Origin: an uncultured Bacteroidales bacterium
Lineage (GTDB): Bacteria; Bacteroidota; Bacteroidia; Bacteroidales; P3
Direction of reading: 5' to 3'
Length of the DNA: 64,000 nucleotides
Assembly: GCA_947168665.1 (NCBI GenBank)
Contig: CAMVMX010000001.1
Location: forward strand, 310,001-374,000
The notes below the pieces were generated by a model. The model did no database searches. It was not told the DNA's origin and worked only from the letters and a program-made list of their open reading frames with translations. This document shows positions 26,799 to 35,552 of this stretch, in pieces. Position numbers and translations under genes: made by a program. How positions within the stretch are numbered: the first letter of the stretch is position 1; the number at the start of each line of letters is the position of its first letter.

Positions 26799-27641
26799 AT
26801 GAAAAAAATCAGTATCCTTTTCCTCCTTGCAGCCCTTGCTGCGGGATGCGCCCAACGCCCTGCGGCCAGTCCCGACCTCAAATTCATGTCATTCAACATC
26901 CGCAACGGCAGCGACTGGGCTGAGCGCGAAGACGGCGACAACGCATGGTCACACCGCAAAGAAGCCGTCGTAAACATGATTCGCAAGGAAGCCCCCGATG
27001 CCATCGGCATGCAAGAAGTACTGCCCCACCAGCTCGACTATCTCGACAGCGCCCTGTCCGGACAATACAGCAGTTTCGGTCTGGGCCGCGACGACGGCCG
27101 CCGCGAGGGCGAAATCATGTGCATCCTCTACCGCACCGACCGCCTGGAACTGCTCGACCAGCACACCTACTGGCTTAGCGAAACGCCTGATTCAGTCAGC
27201 TTCGGTTGGGACGCCGCCTGCCGCCGCACCGTCACCGTGGGCATTTTCCACGACAAACTGACCGACAGCAACTTCGTATACCTCAACACCCACCTCGACC
27301 ACGTAGGTCCGCTGGCTCGACAGAACTCCATCCTGCTGCTGTGCCGACTGGCCGAAGAATATCACAATCCCTGCGTGGTGGGCGGCGACATGAACTCTTC
27401 GCTGCAGGACAGCATCTTCATCCCGCTGGGCAAACACAATCTACTCTCGGCGCGCGACCTGGCCGACACCTCCGACAACGCCACCACCTACAACGCCTTC
27501 GGCAAAGGCAACCCGGCCCAGATCGACCACTTCTTCGTCCGCGGATGGGGCAAAGTCAAATCCTTCCGCACCCTCACTGCCGACTATGGCGTGCCCTACA
27601 TCTCCGACCACTACCCCGTGGTCACCGTCCTCAGCTACTAA
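26799..27641 (+). CDS. endonuclease/exonuclease/phosphatase-family lipoprotein
   Basis: 280 residues from ATG 26799, chosen because MKKISILFLLAALAAGC is a clean lipoprotein signal (cleavage before Cys19). A second ATG at 26787 is possible. The EEP fold is complete: MSFNIRNG, IGMQEVLPHQ (catalytic Glu), LNTHLDHVG, VVGGDMNSS, and SDHYPVV near the C-terminus. Secreted enzymes of this type in Bacteroidota are often annotated as phosphodiesterases or sphingomyelinase-like; the substrate is not evident. The patatin gene follows 17 bp later. Confidence 0.88.
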   Translation: MKKISILFLLAALAAGCAQRPAASPDLKFMSFNIRNGSDWAEREDGDNAWSHRKEAVVNMIRKEAPDAIGMQEVLPHQLDYLDSALSGQYSSFGLGRDDGRREGEIMCILYRTDRLELLDQHTYWLSETPDSVSFGWDAACRRTVTVGIFHDKLTDSNFVYLNTHLDHVGPLARQNSILLLCRLAEEYHNPCVVGGDMNSSLQDSIFIPLGKHNLLSARDLADTSDNATTYNAFGKGNPAQIDHFFVRGWGKVKSFRTLTADYGVPYISDHYPVVTVLSY

Positions 27642-27658
27642 TCAAAACCCTCGCCATT

Positions 27659-30313
27659 ATGAAGAACGCCGTCGCCATACTGGCCATCCTCATGCTGAGT
27701 GCCTCCGGCCTTATGGCCCAGAGCCGGCCGGCCAAACAGCCCAAAAACCTCTCCAGGATAAAGCAGGAAGCCTCCATGCTGGTCCGCCACCTTGCCACCC
27801 CCAGCATCGACCCCTCCGCCGACTCCGTCGCCATCGTCAAGATGCGCCTCCGTATGGACTCCATCCGCCGCCACCGCCCCACCGTGGCACTGGTCCTGGC
27901 CGGTGGCGGGGCCAAGGGAGCCGCCCACATCGGAGCCCTCGAATACATTGAAGAACTCGGCATACCCATCGACATGGTGCTCGGCACCAGCATGGGCGGC
28001 CTCATCGGCGGCCTTGTGGCCATGGGCTATCCCTCCCACACCATCGACTCCATCCTCACCAACGTCAACTGGGGCACCATGCTCAGCGACCGCATCCCCA
28101 TCCAGCAGCTGCCCTACGCCCGCCGCCTCTACAACGACCGCTACCCCATCCGCATACCCTTCCGCTACGAGGACGCCGAATGGGAACGCCGAGCCCGCGA
28201 AGAGACCATGGCACGCCATGCCTACGAAGCCTCCAACCACCTCTCCTCATCCGAAGTGGTGGAGCAGCACACCGCCAACATCGTGGCCAACCTGCCTGAC
28301 GGCTACCTCTACGGCTACAACGTCAACAACGTCATCAACAGCCTCACCGTCGGCTACCAAGACTCCATGGACTTCACCAAACTGCCCATCCCCTACTGCT
28401 GCGTAGCCACCGACCTCGTCGACATGAAAGCCAAATACTGGACCTCCGGCCGCATAGCCGACGCCATGCGCTCCACCATGTCCATCCCCTTCTACTTCAC
28501 CCCCGTCCGCCGCGACGGCCGCATCCTCATCGACGGCGGCACCCGCAACAACTTCCCCACCGACATGGCCCACGCCATGGGTGCCGACATCATCATCGGC
28601 GTAGACCTCAGCCAGCCTCGCACCTACTCCGAAATCAACGGCCTCGGCACCCTCCTGCTCCAGTGCATCAACGTCATGGGCAAAGACGCCTTCGACAACA
28701 ACCTCCCCTTAGCCGACGTCTACATCCACCCCGACATGACAGGCTTCAACATGATGAGCTTCGACTCCGAATCCATCTCCGAGTGCGTTCGCCGGGGCCA
28801 TGCCGCCGCACAGCTGCACGCCGACAAACTCAACGAAATACGCCAGCGTCTGGGCGACATCCAAAAGCCTCGCACCACCCGTCCCACCGCAGTCAACATC
28901 AACATCAGCCCCGTCCTCATCGGGGCCATACGCTACGAAGGCATCGACGACGAACTGGCCGACTACTTCGACGACCGCGACAACATAGAAATCGGCAACC
29001 GCTACTCCAGCCGCGAGATCGAAGCGGTCATGGCCATGATGTACGGCTCCGGCCTTTTCGACCAAGTGTCCTACTCCATCCAAGGCGCCTCCGAACCCTA
29101 CACCCTCGTCTTCCACTGCAAACGCGGCCCCATCCACCGCTTCGGCTCCGCCCTCCATTTCGACACCAAGACCTACCTCTCCGCCATCATCAACATCGGC
29201 ATCAACAAATACAAACACAAAGGCTTCCAGGCCGAATTCACCGGCATCATAGGCAACAACCCCGCCGCCACACTCGACATCAGCCACACCTCACCCAACA
29301 CCCCCTCCTTCGGCCTGAGCATCCACACCCGCCACCAAACCCTCGAACTATACTCGGCCCAGCAAGCCATTATCAACCACACCATCCAGACACACACCAT
29401 CTGGTACAACAAAGTCGACCTTTACGCCATCACCCACTCTTGGCGCAATGGCAGCATCCGCATCGGAGCCCTCTACGAAGTGCAGCCCTACAAAAAGATA
29501 GTCATGCTCACCGAAGCCGACCCCTTCGCCCCCGACACCTCCCTCTCCCCCGACTCCTCCCTCTCCCCCAGCCTCAAGTCGGGCAGCAACACATACTACG
29601 ACGGCTTCTCAAACGTATCAAGCAAAGGCTGGAAAGAATACTCCCTCTCACCCTACCTCGACTTTGTCTACGACAACACCGACGACAGCTTCTTCCCCAC
29701 CAAAGGCATCAACCTCGGCTTGCGTTACAACTACCTTATCCACATCAACAACTATTTCTCAATCATCGATAACGCAAATCGGACCGACATCTCACAATGG
29801 CACCTGATCCACGGCCACATCAAAGACGTGATACCCCTTGGCCAGCGACTGGCCCTCATCCCGTCCACCTACTTCAACATCAATCTAACGCACATCTTCT
29901 CAGACCCCACCGCCATCCTTCCCGAATGGTACCAGACCTCCATCGGCGGACTAACCCCCACAAGGTTCTACAACAACCAACTGCCCTACATAGGCTACAA
30001 TCTCCCGCACTTCGTAATCTACAGCGCCAGCGACATTGTCGCCAACATCGACCTCCGCTACCAGCTCTCCCCCAAAGCCTACCTCTCCCTCACAGCGGCC
30101 GCCTACTCCAACCTCTTGCCTTTCGACCGCGACGACCCCGGGAACAACGAAGCCTTCAAAATGTTTCGTCTCAACACCATCACCGACTATACCTTCGCCC
30201 TCAAATTCGGCTACAAAACCTTTCTCGGCCCACTCAATTTCAACATCCACTGGTCGCGCTACAACGAACCCTCCCACTGGGGCACCTACCTCAGCATAGG
30301 CCACGAATTCTGA
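27659..30313 (+). CDS. patatin-like phospholipase with POTRA and outer-membrane barrel (PlpD/type Vd-like)
   Basis: 884 residues from ATG 27659; the track ORF starts inside the previous gene. A signal peptide (MKNAVAILAILMLSASGLMAQ) is followed by a patatin domain (about 75-330) with the oxyanion GGGAKGAAHIGA, the nucleophile GTSMGG, and the catalytic Asp in IDGGTRNN. A POTRA-like segment (about 420-490) leads into a C-terminal BamA/Omp85-type barrel ending SIGHEF. This matches the PlpD/FplA type, where the barrel anchors or exports the lipase. A short low-complexity insert (SLSPDSSLSPSL) lies near residue 630. Codon use is strongly C-ending. Confidence 0.88.
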   Translation: MKNAVAILAILMLSASGLMAQSRPAKQPKNLSRIKQEASMLVRHLATPSIDPSADSVAIVKMRLRMDSIRRHRPTVALVLAGGGAKGAAHIGALEYIEELGIPIDMVLGTSMGGLIGGLVAMGYPSHTIDSILTNVNWGTMLSDRIPIQQLPYARRLYNDRYPIRIPFRYEDAEWERRAREETMARHAYEASNHLSSSEVVEQHTANIVANLPDGYLYGYNVNNVINSLTVGYQDSMDFTKLPIPYCCVATDLVDMKAKYWTSGRIADAMRSTMSIPFYFTPVRRDGRILIDGGTRNNFPTDMAHAMGADIIIGVDLSQPRTYSEINGLGTLLLQCINVMGKDAFDNNLPLADVYIHPDMTGFNMMSFDSESISECVRRGHAAAQLHADKLNEIRQRLGDIQKPRTTRPTAVNINISPVLIGAIRYEGIDDELADYFDDRDNIEIGNRYSSREIEAVMAMMYGSGLFDQVSYSIQGASEPYTLVFHCKRGPIHRFGSALHFDTKTYLSAIINIGINKYKHKGFQAEFTGIIGNNPAATLDISHTSPNTPSFGLSIHTRHQTLELYSAQQAIINHTIQTHTIWYNKVDLYAITHSWRNGSIRIGALYEVQPYKKIVMLTEADPFAPDTSLSPDSSLSPSLKSGSNTYYDGFSNVSSKGWKEYSLSPYLDFVYDNTDDSFFPTKGINLGLRYNYLIHINNYFSIIDNANRTDISQWHLIHGHIKDVIPLGQRLALIPSTYFNINLTHIFSDPTAILPEWYQTSIGGLTPTRFYNNQLPYIGYNLPHFVIYSASDIVANIDLRYQLSPKAYLSLTAAAYSNLLPFDRDDPGNNEAFKMFRLNTITDYTFALKFGYKTFLGPLNFNIHWSRYNEPSHWGTYLSIGHEF

Positions 30314-30334
30314 CCCCCGCAACCCCTCAACCGA

Positions 30335-30368
30335 CAAAGGGTGGGAAGCCGCAGCCTCCCACCCTTTG
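30335..30368 (+). terminator. hairpin between convergent patatin and terC genes
   Basis: A perfect 12-bp stem, CAAAGGGTGGGA / TCCCACCCTTTG, with a 10-nt loop lies between two convergent stops. It is followed by CCTTTGC on +, a weak T-tract. It probably serves both directions. Confidence 0.6.
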
Positions 30369-30395
30369 CCTTTGCAGCCGGCCGTAGCCGAAGGC

Positions 30396-31463
30396 TCAGG
30401 CCGTCATCTTCTTGTGTTTCGGGAACAGGAGCGAAAAACCTATCGAACCCGCCAGAATACCCAAAATCACCATCAGCGACACCACCGTGCCAATCTCCAG
30501 CCCGAAAAACTCGTGCCCGATCATCTTCAACCCGATAAAGCACAACAGCACTCCCAGCCCATACTTCAGCAGCCAGAACATATCCGTCACATTGCTCAGC
30601 AGGAAAAACAGCGACCGCAGTCCCATGATGGCAAAAATATTCGAGAAATAAACAATATACGTGTCCGTCGTCACCGAAAACACAGCCGGAATGCTGTCCA
30701 CCGCAAAAATCACATCCGAAAACTCAATCACCAGCAACACCAAAAACAACGGAGTCATAAACCACTTGCCATCCTTCTTGGTGAAGAAATTGTGGCCATC
30801 CGTAGTGCGGCTCAGCGGCAGGAAACGGCTCGCCACCTTCACCACCGGGTGATTGGCCGTGTCGATCTTCTTGTCGCCCTTGTCGCGGAACATCTTGATA
30901 CCGCTGTAAATCAATATCACGCCGAAAATAGCCAGCACCCAGCTGAACCTCTCGATAACCGCGCCCAACAGGAAAATGAACAGGAAACGCATCACAATGG
31001 CGCCCAGGATGCCCCAGAACAGGATGCGGTGATAATACTGCTTGTCGATGCCGAAACTCACAAAAATCATTATCATCACAAAAATATTGTCAATCGACAG
31101 CGTCTCCTCCAGGAAATAGCCGGCCAGATACTGCGAGAAAACCTCCTTGCGGTACACCTCCAGCGCCTCGCCGAAATCCATGCCCGGCACGATATGCTGC
31201 GCCAGCACACCCCCCTTCACATACTCCAGCAGCTCTTCCATGCACGTGATGCCGTGCACCCACTCCGCCTTGAACCTCAGCAACAAGCCGAAAAGCATGG
31301 CCAGCGTCACCCAGATTCCCGTCCAGATGGCCGCTTCCTTAATCTTAATTACGTGGTCCTTCTTGTGGAACACGCCCAAATCCATGGCCAGCATAAAGAT
31401 GATAAACACCATGAAGGCCCCGAAAAACAAATAACGTGTTGTCATAACATTTATAATATTCAA
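30396..31463 (-). CDS. TerC/Alx-family membrane protein, likely manganese exporter
   Basis: 355-residue integral membrane protein with about nine hydrophobic helices. The TerC signatures with membrane-embedded acidic residues are clear: FLEETLSIDNIFVM near residue 117 and VIEFSDVIFAVDSIPAVFSVT near 240. TerC/Alx proteins are implicated in manganese efflux in several bacteria. The upstream leader carries a yybP-ykoY-type manganese riboswitch, which strongly supports that role here. The ATG at 31445 (MTTRYLFF) is a plausible alternative start. Confidence 0.9.
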   Translation of the reverse strand: MNIINVMTTRYLFFGAFMVFIIFMLAMDLGVFHKKDHVIKIKEAAIWTGIWVTLAMLFGLLLRFKAEWVHGITCMEELLEYVKGGVLAQHIVPGMDFGEALEVYRKEVFSQYLAGYFLEETLSIDNIFVMIMIFVSFGIDKQYYHRILFWGILGAIVMRFLFIFLLGAVIERFSWVLAIFGVILIYSGIKMFRDKGDKKIDTANHPVVKVASRFLPLSRTTDGHNFFTKKDGKWFMTPLFLVLLVIEFSDVIFAVDSIPAVFSVTTDTYIVYFSNIFAIMGLRSLFFLLSNVTDMFWLLKYGLGVLLCFIGLKMIGHEFFGLEIGTVVSLMVILGILAGSIGFSLLFPKHKKMTA

Positions 31464-31509
31464 TACTCAAAAATAAACCGTTCGGCCCCGGGAAGCCAGC
31501 GGCAAGCAT

Positions 31510-31546
31510 AAAAAAAAGACCATAGACGCGACCACACGCACCTATG
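31510..31546 (-). terminator. riboswitch-controlled terminator in the terC leader
   Basis: On the minus strand CATAGGTGCG pairs over 10 bp with CGCGTCTATG (two G-T pairs) around a 6-nt loop, followed by GTC and a run of eight T. The 5' arm starts inside the 3' strand of the aptamer closing helix, so the two structures are mutually exclusive. Confidence 0.8.
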
Positions 31547-31640
31547 AGTCTCATCGATTGCGGACAACGCCAAGCTTCGAGAAGCCAGTGATTTGTTGAC
31601 GCTGTCCACGGCCTTTGCCGCCGATTACTCCCTCATAAAA
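31541..31640 (-). promoter_or_regulatory. yybP-ykoY manganese riboswitch upstream of terC
   Basis: Read on the minus strand the leader contains the conserved elements in order: ATGAGGGAGTA (L1 region), GTCAACA (L3-type motif) and GATGAGACTCAT. The closing helix is ATGAG with CTCAT, and a second helix pairs GTGGACAGCG with CGTTGTCCGC. A terminator whose arm overlaps the CTCAT strand follows at once. The predicted logic is Mn2+ bound, aptamer closed, terminator blocked, terC on. Confidence 0.82.
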
Positions 31641-31647
31641 CCGGATG

Positions 31648-31655
31648 CAAAATTA
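31648..31655 (-). promoter_or_regulatory. terC promoter -7 element
   Basis: Minus-strand TAATTTTG matches TAnnTTTG and lies about 10 bp before the aptamer, so the transcript would begin almost exactly at the riboswitch. Confidence 0.6.
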
Positions 31656-31910
31656 CACATTTTTTTCCACATAGCGGAAAAAACTTCTCCCTCGCCACCG
31701 CCGGGCCGCAAGTCCGCTCCTCACGCCCCATTCCCGCCCCCGCCGCCCACCCAAATGTCCGAGTGCAGAGGTCGAAATGGCGTACAAGGATGACAAAAAT
31801 GACGGCAGTCGAGCGAAGGCAGGGCGAAAGCCCTCTTTTCGGCTTGGGGGGATGAAAACACTTTGCGGGAAGGGAGGGAGCCGGGTGGCGCGACAAAGTG
31901 CAAAACAGCG
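31656..31910. other. gene-free interval
   Basis: Between the terC promoter and the stop of the ATP-grasp-like gene I see no coding frame worth keeping. One small hairpin, AGGGC-GAAA-GCCCT followed by CTTTTC, lies at 31821-31840 with + polarity, but no + transcript upstream of it is evident. Confidence 0.5.
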
Positions 31911-32846
31911 TCAAACGACCGGGTTCAGCACCAGCCTCGAATCGGCAAGCGTCAGGGCGCGGCCCTCGGCCTCGGGGTTGGCGGCAAGGTATTGGTGGGC
32001 CACAAGACCCATGGTGTGGCGGAGGTTGAGCTCGCTGATGTGGATGTGGCCTTCGCTGTCCAGAATGTGGTCGACGCCGAGGGGGCCTTCGTAGTGTGGG
32101 GCTATGTGGGCGAGCAGCCAGCTTTCGAGGTGCGAGCGCATGGCCTCCGTGTAGCCCACGCGGGAGGCAATCTGGCTGTCGGGCAGCAGGAGGTTAGAGC
32201 GGTAGACGCCGTGGACGGCGTTGAAGAGGGAGTAGCCCACAAAGCGCAGCTGCCCGTGGTGGATATGGTAGAGGAGGGCGAAGTCGGCCGCCACATGGCG
32301 GCGGGGTTCGGCTATGACGCATTGTTGGGCCGCCACCACCTTCTGCATCCATTGCTGGTCGAGCGGGGTGAGGGCGTGGTCCACCCAGCGCAGCCCCCTG
32401 CCCGATCCGGACCATGGGGCTTTGAGCACCAAGCGGGGGTGGGTGGCCAGGAGGGCTTCGACCTGCCGGGGTGTCTGCACGGCGTGTGAGTCGGGCTGAA
32501 GCGGAAGGAGTGTGGAGCGGTGTTGCAGTTGGCGCCAATGGGCAAGGGTGGCGGTGGAGGGGAGCCACTGGGCAGGGACACCGACTTTGAGCAGCGATGC
32601 GGCAAGGGCTGCGTTCCAGCCCCAGGGCACGATGGCGGGGATGTGGCCTTCGGGCTGCCGCGCAACCCATGCGGCGACGAAGGCTGAATCGACTTGGGCC
32701 ACGGGCATGACTTGTGTACCGGGGTAGAGCACCTGCATGATGGCGGTGCCTTCGCGGGCAAAGCGGAGGGCCGAGGCCGGCGGCACATAATGGGGCCCGC
32801 CGTTGGCAAGGCAGAGGTCGTGCTCGGGGTTGAAGAGGCAGAGCAT
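31911..32846 (-). CDS. ATP-grasp-like protein of unknown function
   Basis: 311 residues from the ATG at 32846, where MLCLFNPEHDLCLANG begins; the track start at 32891 is a GTG with an unlikely Pro/Ser-rich lead. The segment LKAPWSGSGRGLRW near residue 142 resembles the ATP-grasp nucleotide-binding loop, and HISELNLRHTMG near 280 resembles the metal-binding end of that fold (E-x-N-x-R). I recognise no named family. It lies downstream of serA on the same strand, separated by a hairpin, so co-expression with serine synthesis is possible. An amide- or peptide-forming ligase is the obvious guess. Confidence 0.6.
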   Translation of the reverse strand: MLCLFNPEHDLCLANGGPHYVPPASALRFAREGTAIMQVLYPGTQVMPVAQVDSAFVAAWVARQPEGHIPAIVPWGWNAALAASLLKVGVPAQWLPSTATLAHWRQLQHRSTLLPLQPDSHAVQTPRQVEALLATHPRLVLKAPWSGSGRGLRWVDHALTPLDQQWMQKVVAAQQCVIAEPRRHVAADFALLYHIHHGQLRFVGYSLFNAVHGVYRSNLLLPDSQIASRVGYTEAMRSHLESWLLAHIAPHYEGPLGVDHILDSEGHIHISELNLRHTMGLVAHQYLAANPEAEGRALTLADSRLVLNPVV

Positions 32847-32874
32847 GGGTCGGGAGGTTGGCGTGGGAAATGGA

Positions 32875-32900
32875 AGAGGGGAAGTTTGCACCTCCCCTCT
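32875..32900 (-). terminator. hairpin after serA
   Basis: AGAGGGGA / TCCCCTCT (8-bp perfect stem, 10-nt loop) lies between the serA stop and the next minus-strand gene. T-tracts are weak on both sides, so partial termination is more likely than full. Confidence 0.4.
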
Positions 32901-32926
32901 TTGGTATTGTCAAGCCGGGAAAAGGC

Positions 32927-33847
32927 TTATTTGTTCACCTGGAATTTGGTGCAACCAGTGGCAAAGAAGTTGCTGATCTGGTTGGCGGCGGCTATACCGG
33001 CATTGATGTTGGCCTCTTCGGTCTGGGCACCCATCTTTTTGGGAGTGGCGAAGTAGCGGCCTTCGAAAGCCTTGAAGTCGGCGTCGGCATCGGGCATGAT
33101 GTCGGTGATGTATTTGAGGTCGGTGCGCTCGGCCATGAGTTTGAGCAGTTCGGGCTCGTTGATGACCTCTTTGCGGGCGCTGTTGACGAGGATGCCGCCC
33201 TTGTGCATCTTGTTGACGAGGGCGTAGTTGATGCTCTGCTTGGTCTCGGCGGTGGCGGGGATGTGGAGGGACACCACGTCGCAGGTTTCGAAGAGCGCAT
33301 CCTGGTTGGCGACGGCCTTGGCCATGCCGGACTCGTTGATTTGGTCGGCGGTGAGGAAGGCGTCGTAGGCATAGACGTCCATGCCGAAGCCTTTGGCGAT
33401 GCGGGCCACGTTGCGGCCTACGTTGCCGAAAGCGAGGATACCCAGTTTCTTGCCCATGAGCTCGGAACCGGATTTGCCGTTGAAGAAATTACGGACGGTG
33501 TAGACAAGCATGCCCATGACGAGTTCGGCCACGGCGTTGCTGTTCTGGCCGGGGGTGTTCATGGCCACGATGCCGCGGGCGGTGCAGGCCTCGAGGTCGA
33601 GGTTGTCGTAGCCGGCGCCAGCGCGGACCACGATTTTGAGGTTTTTGGCGTGGTCGATGACCTCTTTGGTGACTTTGTCGGAGCGGACGATGAGGGCGTC
33701 GGCATCTTCGACAGCTTTGTAGAAGTCGTTCACGTCAGTATATTTTTCGAGGAGGGCCAGGGTGTGGCCATTCTTCTCAACCACTTCGCGGATACCGTCG
33801 ACGGCGACTTTGGCGAAGGGTTTCTCGGTAGCAACTAAAACTTTCAT
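32927..33847 (-). CDS. serA: D-3-phosphoglycerate dehydrogenase (short form)
   Basis: 306-residue NAD-dependent dehydrogenase for the first step of serine synthesis. The substrate Arg lies in VVRAGAGYDNLDL, the NAD motif is GILAFGNVGRNVA near residue 148, and the second Arg is in VNSARKEV. The position normally held by the catalytic His (PHxGA) reads TPKKMGAQT, with Lys instead, as I recall for some short PGDHs such as that of Entamoeba. There is no ACT regulatory domain, so no serine feedback of the classical kind. It follows serC by 67 bp. Confidence 0.9.
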   Translation of the reverse strand: MKVLVATEKPFAKVAVDGIREVVEKNGHTLALLEKYTDVNDFYKAVEDADALIVRSDKVTKEVIDHAKNLKIVVRAGAGYDNLDLEACTARGIVAMNTPGQNSNAVAELVMGMLVYTVRNFFNGKSGSELMGKKLGILAFGNVGRNVARIAKGFGMDVYAYDAFLTADQINESGMAKAVANQDALFETCDVVSLHIPATAETKQSINYALVNKMHKGGILVNSARKEVINEPELLKLMAERTDLKYITDIMPDADADFKAFEGRYFATPKKMGAQTEEANINAGIAAANQISNFFATGCTKFQVNK

Positions 33848-33871
33848 GTTATTGCTTTACTTTTTTTAAAT

Positions 33872-33904
33872 GTAGGGAATCCTATGGGGCATAGGATTCC
33901 CTAC
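33872..33904. repeat. 15-bp perfect hairpin between serC and serA
   Basis: GTAGGGAATCCTATG / CATAGGATTCCCTAC with a 3-nt loop lies in the 67-bp gap of the serC-serA pair. On the minus strand it is followed by ATTTAAAAAAAG, with no good T-tract. It could stabilise the serC message end or attenuate serA. Confidence 0.7.
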
Positions 33905-33914
33905 TGGTGATTTT

Positions 33915-35030
33915 TTACTTGTTAGCTTTCTCGAAGTCCTGCATGCACTGGACGAGAGCCTCGACGGCCTCGACGGGGCAAGCGTTGTAGAGGCTGGCGC
34001 GGAAGCCGCCGACGCTGCGGTGGCCCTTGATGCCGACCATGCCGCGCTCCTTGGCGAAGGCCATGAAGGCGTCCTGGAGGTTCTCGCGACCCTCGGCCAT
34101 GACCCAGCAGTGGTTCATGATGGAGCGGTCTTCCTTCTCGGCGGTGCCGCGGAACATGCTGTTGCGGTCGATTTCCTCATAGAGCATAGCGCTCTTCTTG
34201 AGGTTGATCTTCTCCATCTCGGCCACACCGCCGATGGTGTTCTTAACCCACTTCAGGGTCTCGTGCATGACGAAGATGGCGCTCACCGGGGGCGTGTTGA
34301 ACATGGAGATGTTCTTGGCCTCTTCGGCAGCGTGGGTGCGGAAGTCCACCATGGTGGGCAGGGGGTTCATGTACTGGCGGTCGGTGATCTTGCCGAGGAT
34401 GTCTTTGCGGACGATGTAGAAGGTGACACCGGCAGGGCCGACGTTCTTCTGGGCACCACCGTAGATGAGGCCGTACTTCTTCACGTCGACGGGACGGCTC
34501 ATGATGTCGGAGCTCATGTCGGCGACAAGCATCACGTTGTTGATCTCGTTAGCGGCGAAGTCCTTGCGGATCTCGGTACCGTAGATGGTGTTGTTGGTGG
34601 TGATGTGGAAGTAGTCAGCATCGGCGGGAACGGTCCAACCCTTGGGGATGTAGCTGTAGGTCTTGTCCTCGCTGGAGGCGACGATTACGGTTTCGCCGAA
34701 GTTCTTGGCCTCTTTGGCGGCTTTCTTGGCCCAAACGCCGGTCTGCAGGTAGGCAGCCTTTTTGTTCAGCAGGTTGGCGGGGACATCCATGAAGCCAGTG
34801 CTGGCACCACCACCGAGGAAGAGGATTTCGTACTCAGCGGGGATGTTGAGGAGGTCGCGCCAGAGCTGGCGGGTTTCTTCCATGGTGCGCTCCCAACCGG
34901 GGGTGCGGTGAGAGATTTCGAGCAGGCCGATACCGGTGTTGTCAAAGTCGCGGATGGCGGCGATGGTGGACTCGATGGCCTCTTTGGGCAGGACACAGGG
35001 GCCTGCATTGAAATTATAAGCTGTTTTCAT
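33915..35030 (-). CDS. serC: phosphoserine aminotransferase
   Basis: 371 residues from the ATG at 35030, where MKTAYNFNAGPCVLP matches the family's start; the track ORF runs further upstream without support. This PLP enzyme converts 3-phosphohydroxypyruvate and glutamate to phosphoserine and 2-oxoglutarate, step two of serine synthesis. The PLP lysine is in IYGGAQKNVGPAG. EISHRTPGWE and FLGGGASTGFMDVP are also typical. Transcribed ahead of serA from the promoter at 35093-35100. Confidence 0.95.
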   Translation of the reverse strand: MKTAYNFNAGPCVLPKEAIESTIAAIRDFDNTGIGLLEISHRTPGWERTMEETRQLWRDLLNIPAEYEILFLGGGASTGFMDVPANLLNKKAAYLQTGVWAKKAAKEAKNFGETVIVASSEDKTYSYIPKGWTVPADADYFHITTNNTIYGTEIRKDFAANEINNVMLVADMSSDIMSRPVDVKKYGLIYGGAQKNVGPAGVTFYIVRKDILGKITDRQYMNPLPTMVDFRTHAAEEAKNISMFNTPPVSAIFVMHETLKWVKNTIGGVAEMEKINLKKSAMLYEEIDRNSMFRGTAEKEDRSIMNHCWVMAEGRENLQDAFMAFAKERGMVGIKGHRSVGGFRASLYNACPVEAVEALVQCMQDFEKANK

Positions 35031-35092
35031 TTGATTTGAATTTAAGAGTGTTATATTACTTTTCTCGTTTTTTGTCGTCTTGATTCGGTTTG

Positions 35093-35100
35093 CAAAGTTA
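35093..35100 (-). promoter_or_regulatory. serC promoter -7 element
   Basis: Minus-strand TAACTTTG matches TAnnTTTG, 63 bp before the serC ATG. Confidence 0.6.
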
Positions 35101-35354
35101 CTCTTTTTTTTAATATAAAGATATATTTTCTTCAAAAAAAATATTCGGGGGGTCTGCGGAGGCTGGCGGACTGGGGTGCCGGAAAGGGTGGCTGACTGGC
35201 GCGAAAGCAAGGCTGGCGGAGGGGGACGGATTGCGAAGGGGCGATTTTTCCAACCCCGGCGGGGCTGAAAAAAAAACGCACTTTTGAACTGGGATATGTG
35301 AATAAAATAACATGGTTTTGAAGATTAGCGAGTTAAAAGAAACAGGGGTTCGGA

Positions 35355-35552
35355 GTGGGGTGTGATTATCAGCCTATTGGACGCAACATTATTATTCTCA
35401 AAACATTGCGAGAGTTATTAGACAATATCGACCTATTGGACAGGGAGTTGGTCAGATTATCAACAAAACGTGGCCGAAGGGGCGAAAAACCGAAAAAAAA
35501 TCTTGAACTATGGGAAAAAAATCGTATATTACAAGGCCGGAAAAAGCGGTAA
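35355..35552 (+). CDS. doubtful small ORF upstream of dnaA
   Basis: 65 codons from a GTG. The middle (LRELLDNIDLLDRELVRLS) looks like an amphipathic helix and the tail is very basic. No ribosome binding site or promoter is visible, and the match to nothing known makes it weak. A 17-codon ORF starting at ATG 35312 (MVLKISELKETG) ends just where this begins, which might indicate a broken gene. Confidence 0.2.
   Translation: MGCDYQPIGRNIIILKTLRELLDNIDLLDRELVRLSTKRGRRGEKPKKNLELWEKNRILQGRKKR

Noticed and set aside
27206-27658. Upstream extension of the patatin ORF
   Set aside because: It overlaps the phosphoesterase gene in another frame. The signal peptide starts at 27659.
31821-31840. Hairpin AGGGC-GAAA-GCCCT followed by CTTTTC
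   Set aside because: Terminator-like on +, but I found no + transcript that it could end. Left as a note only.
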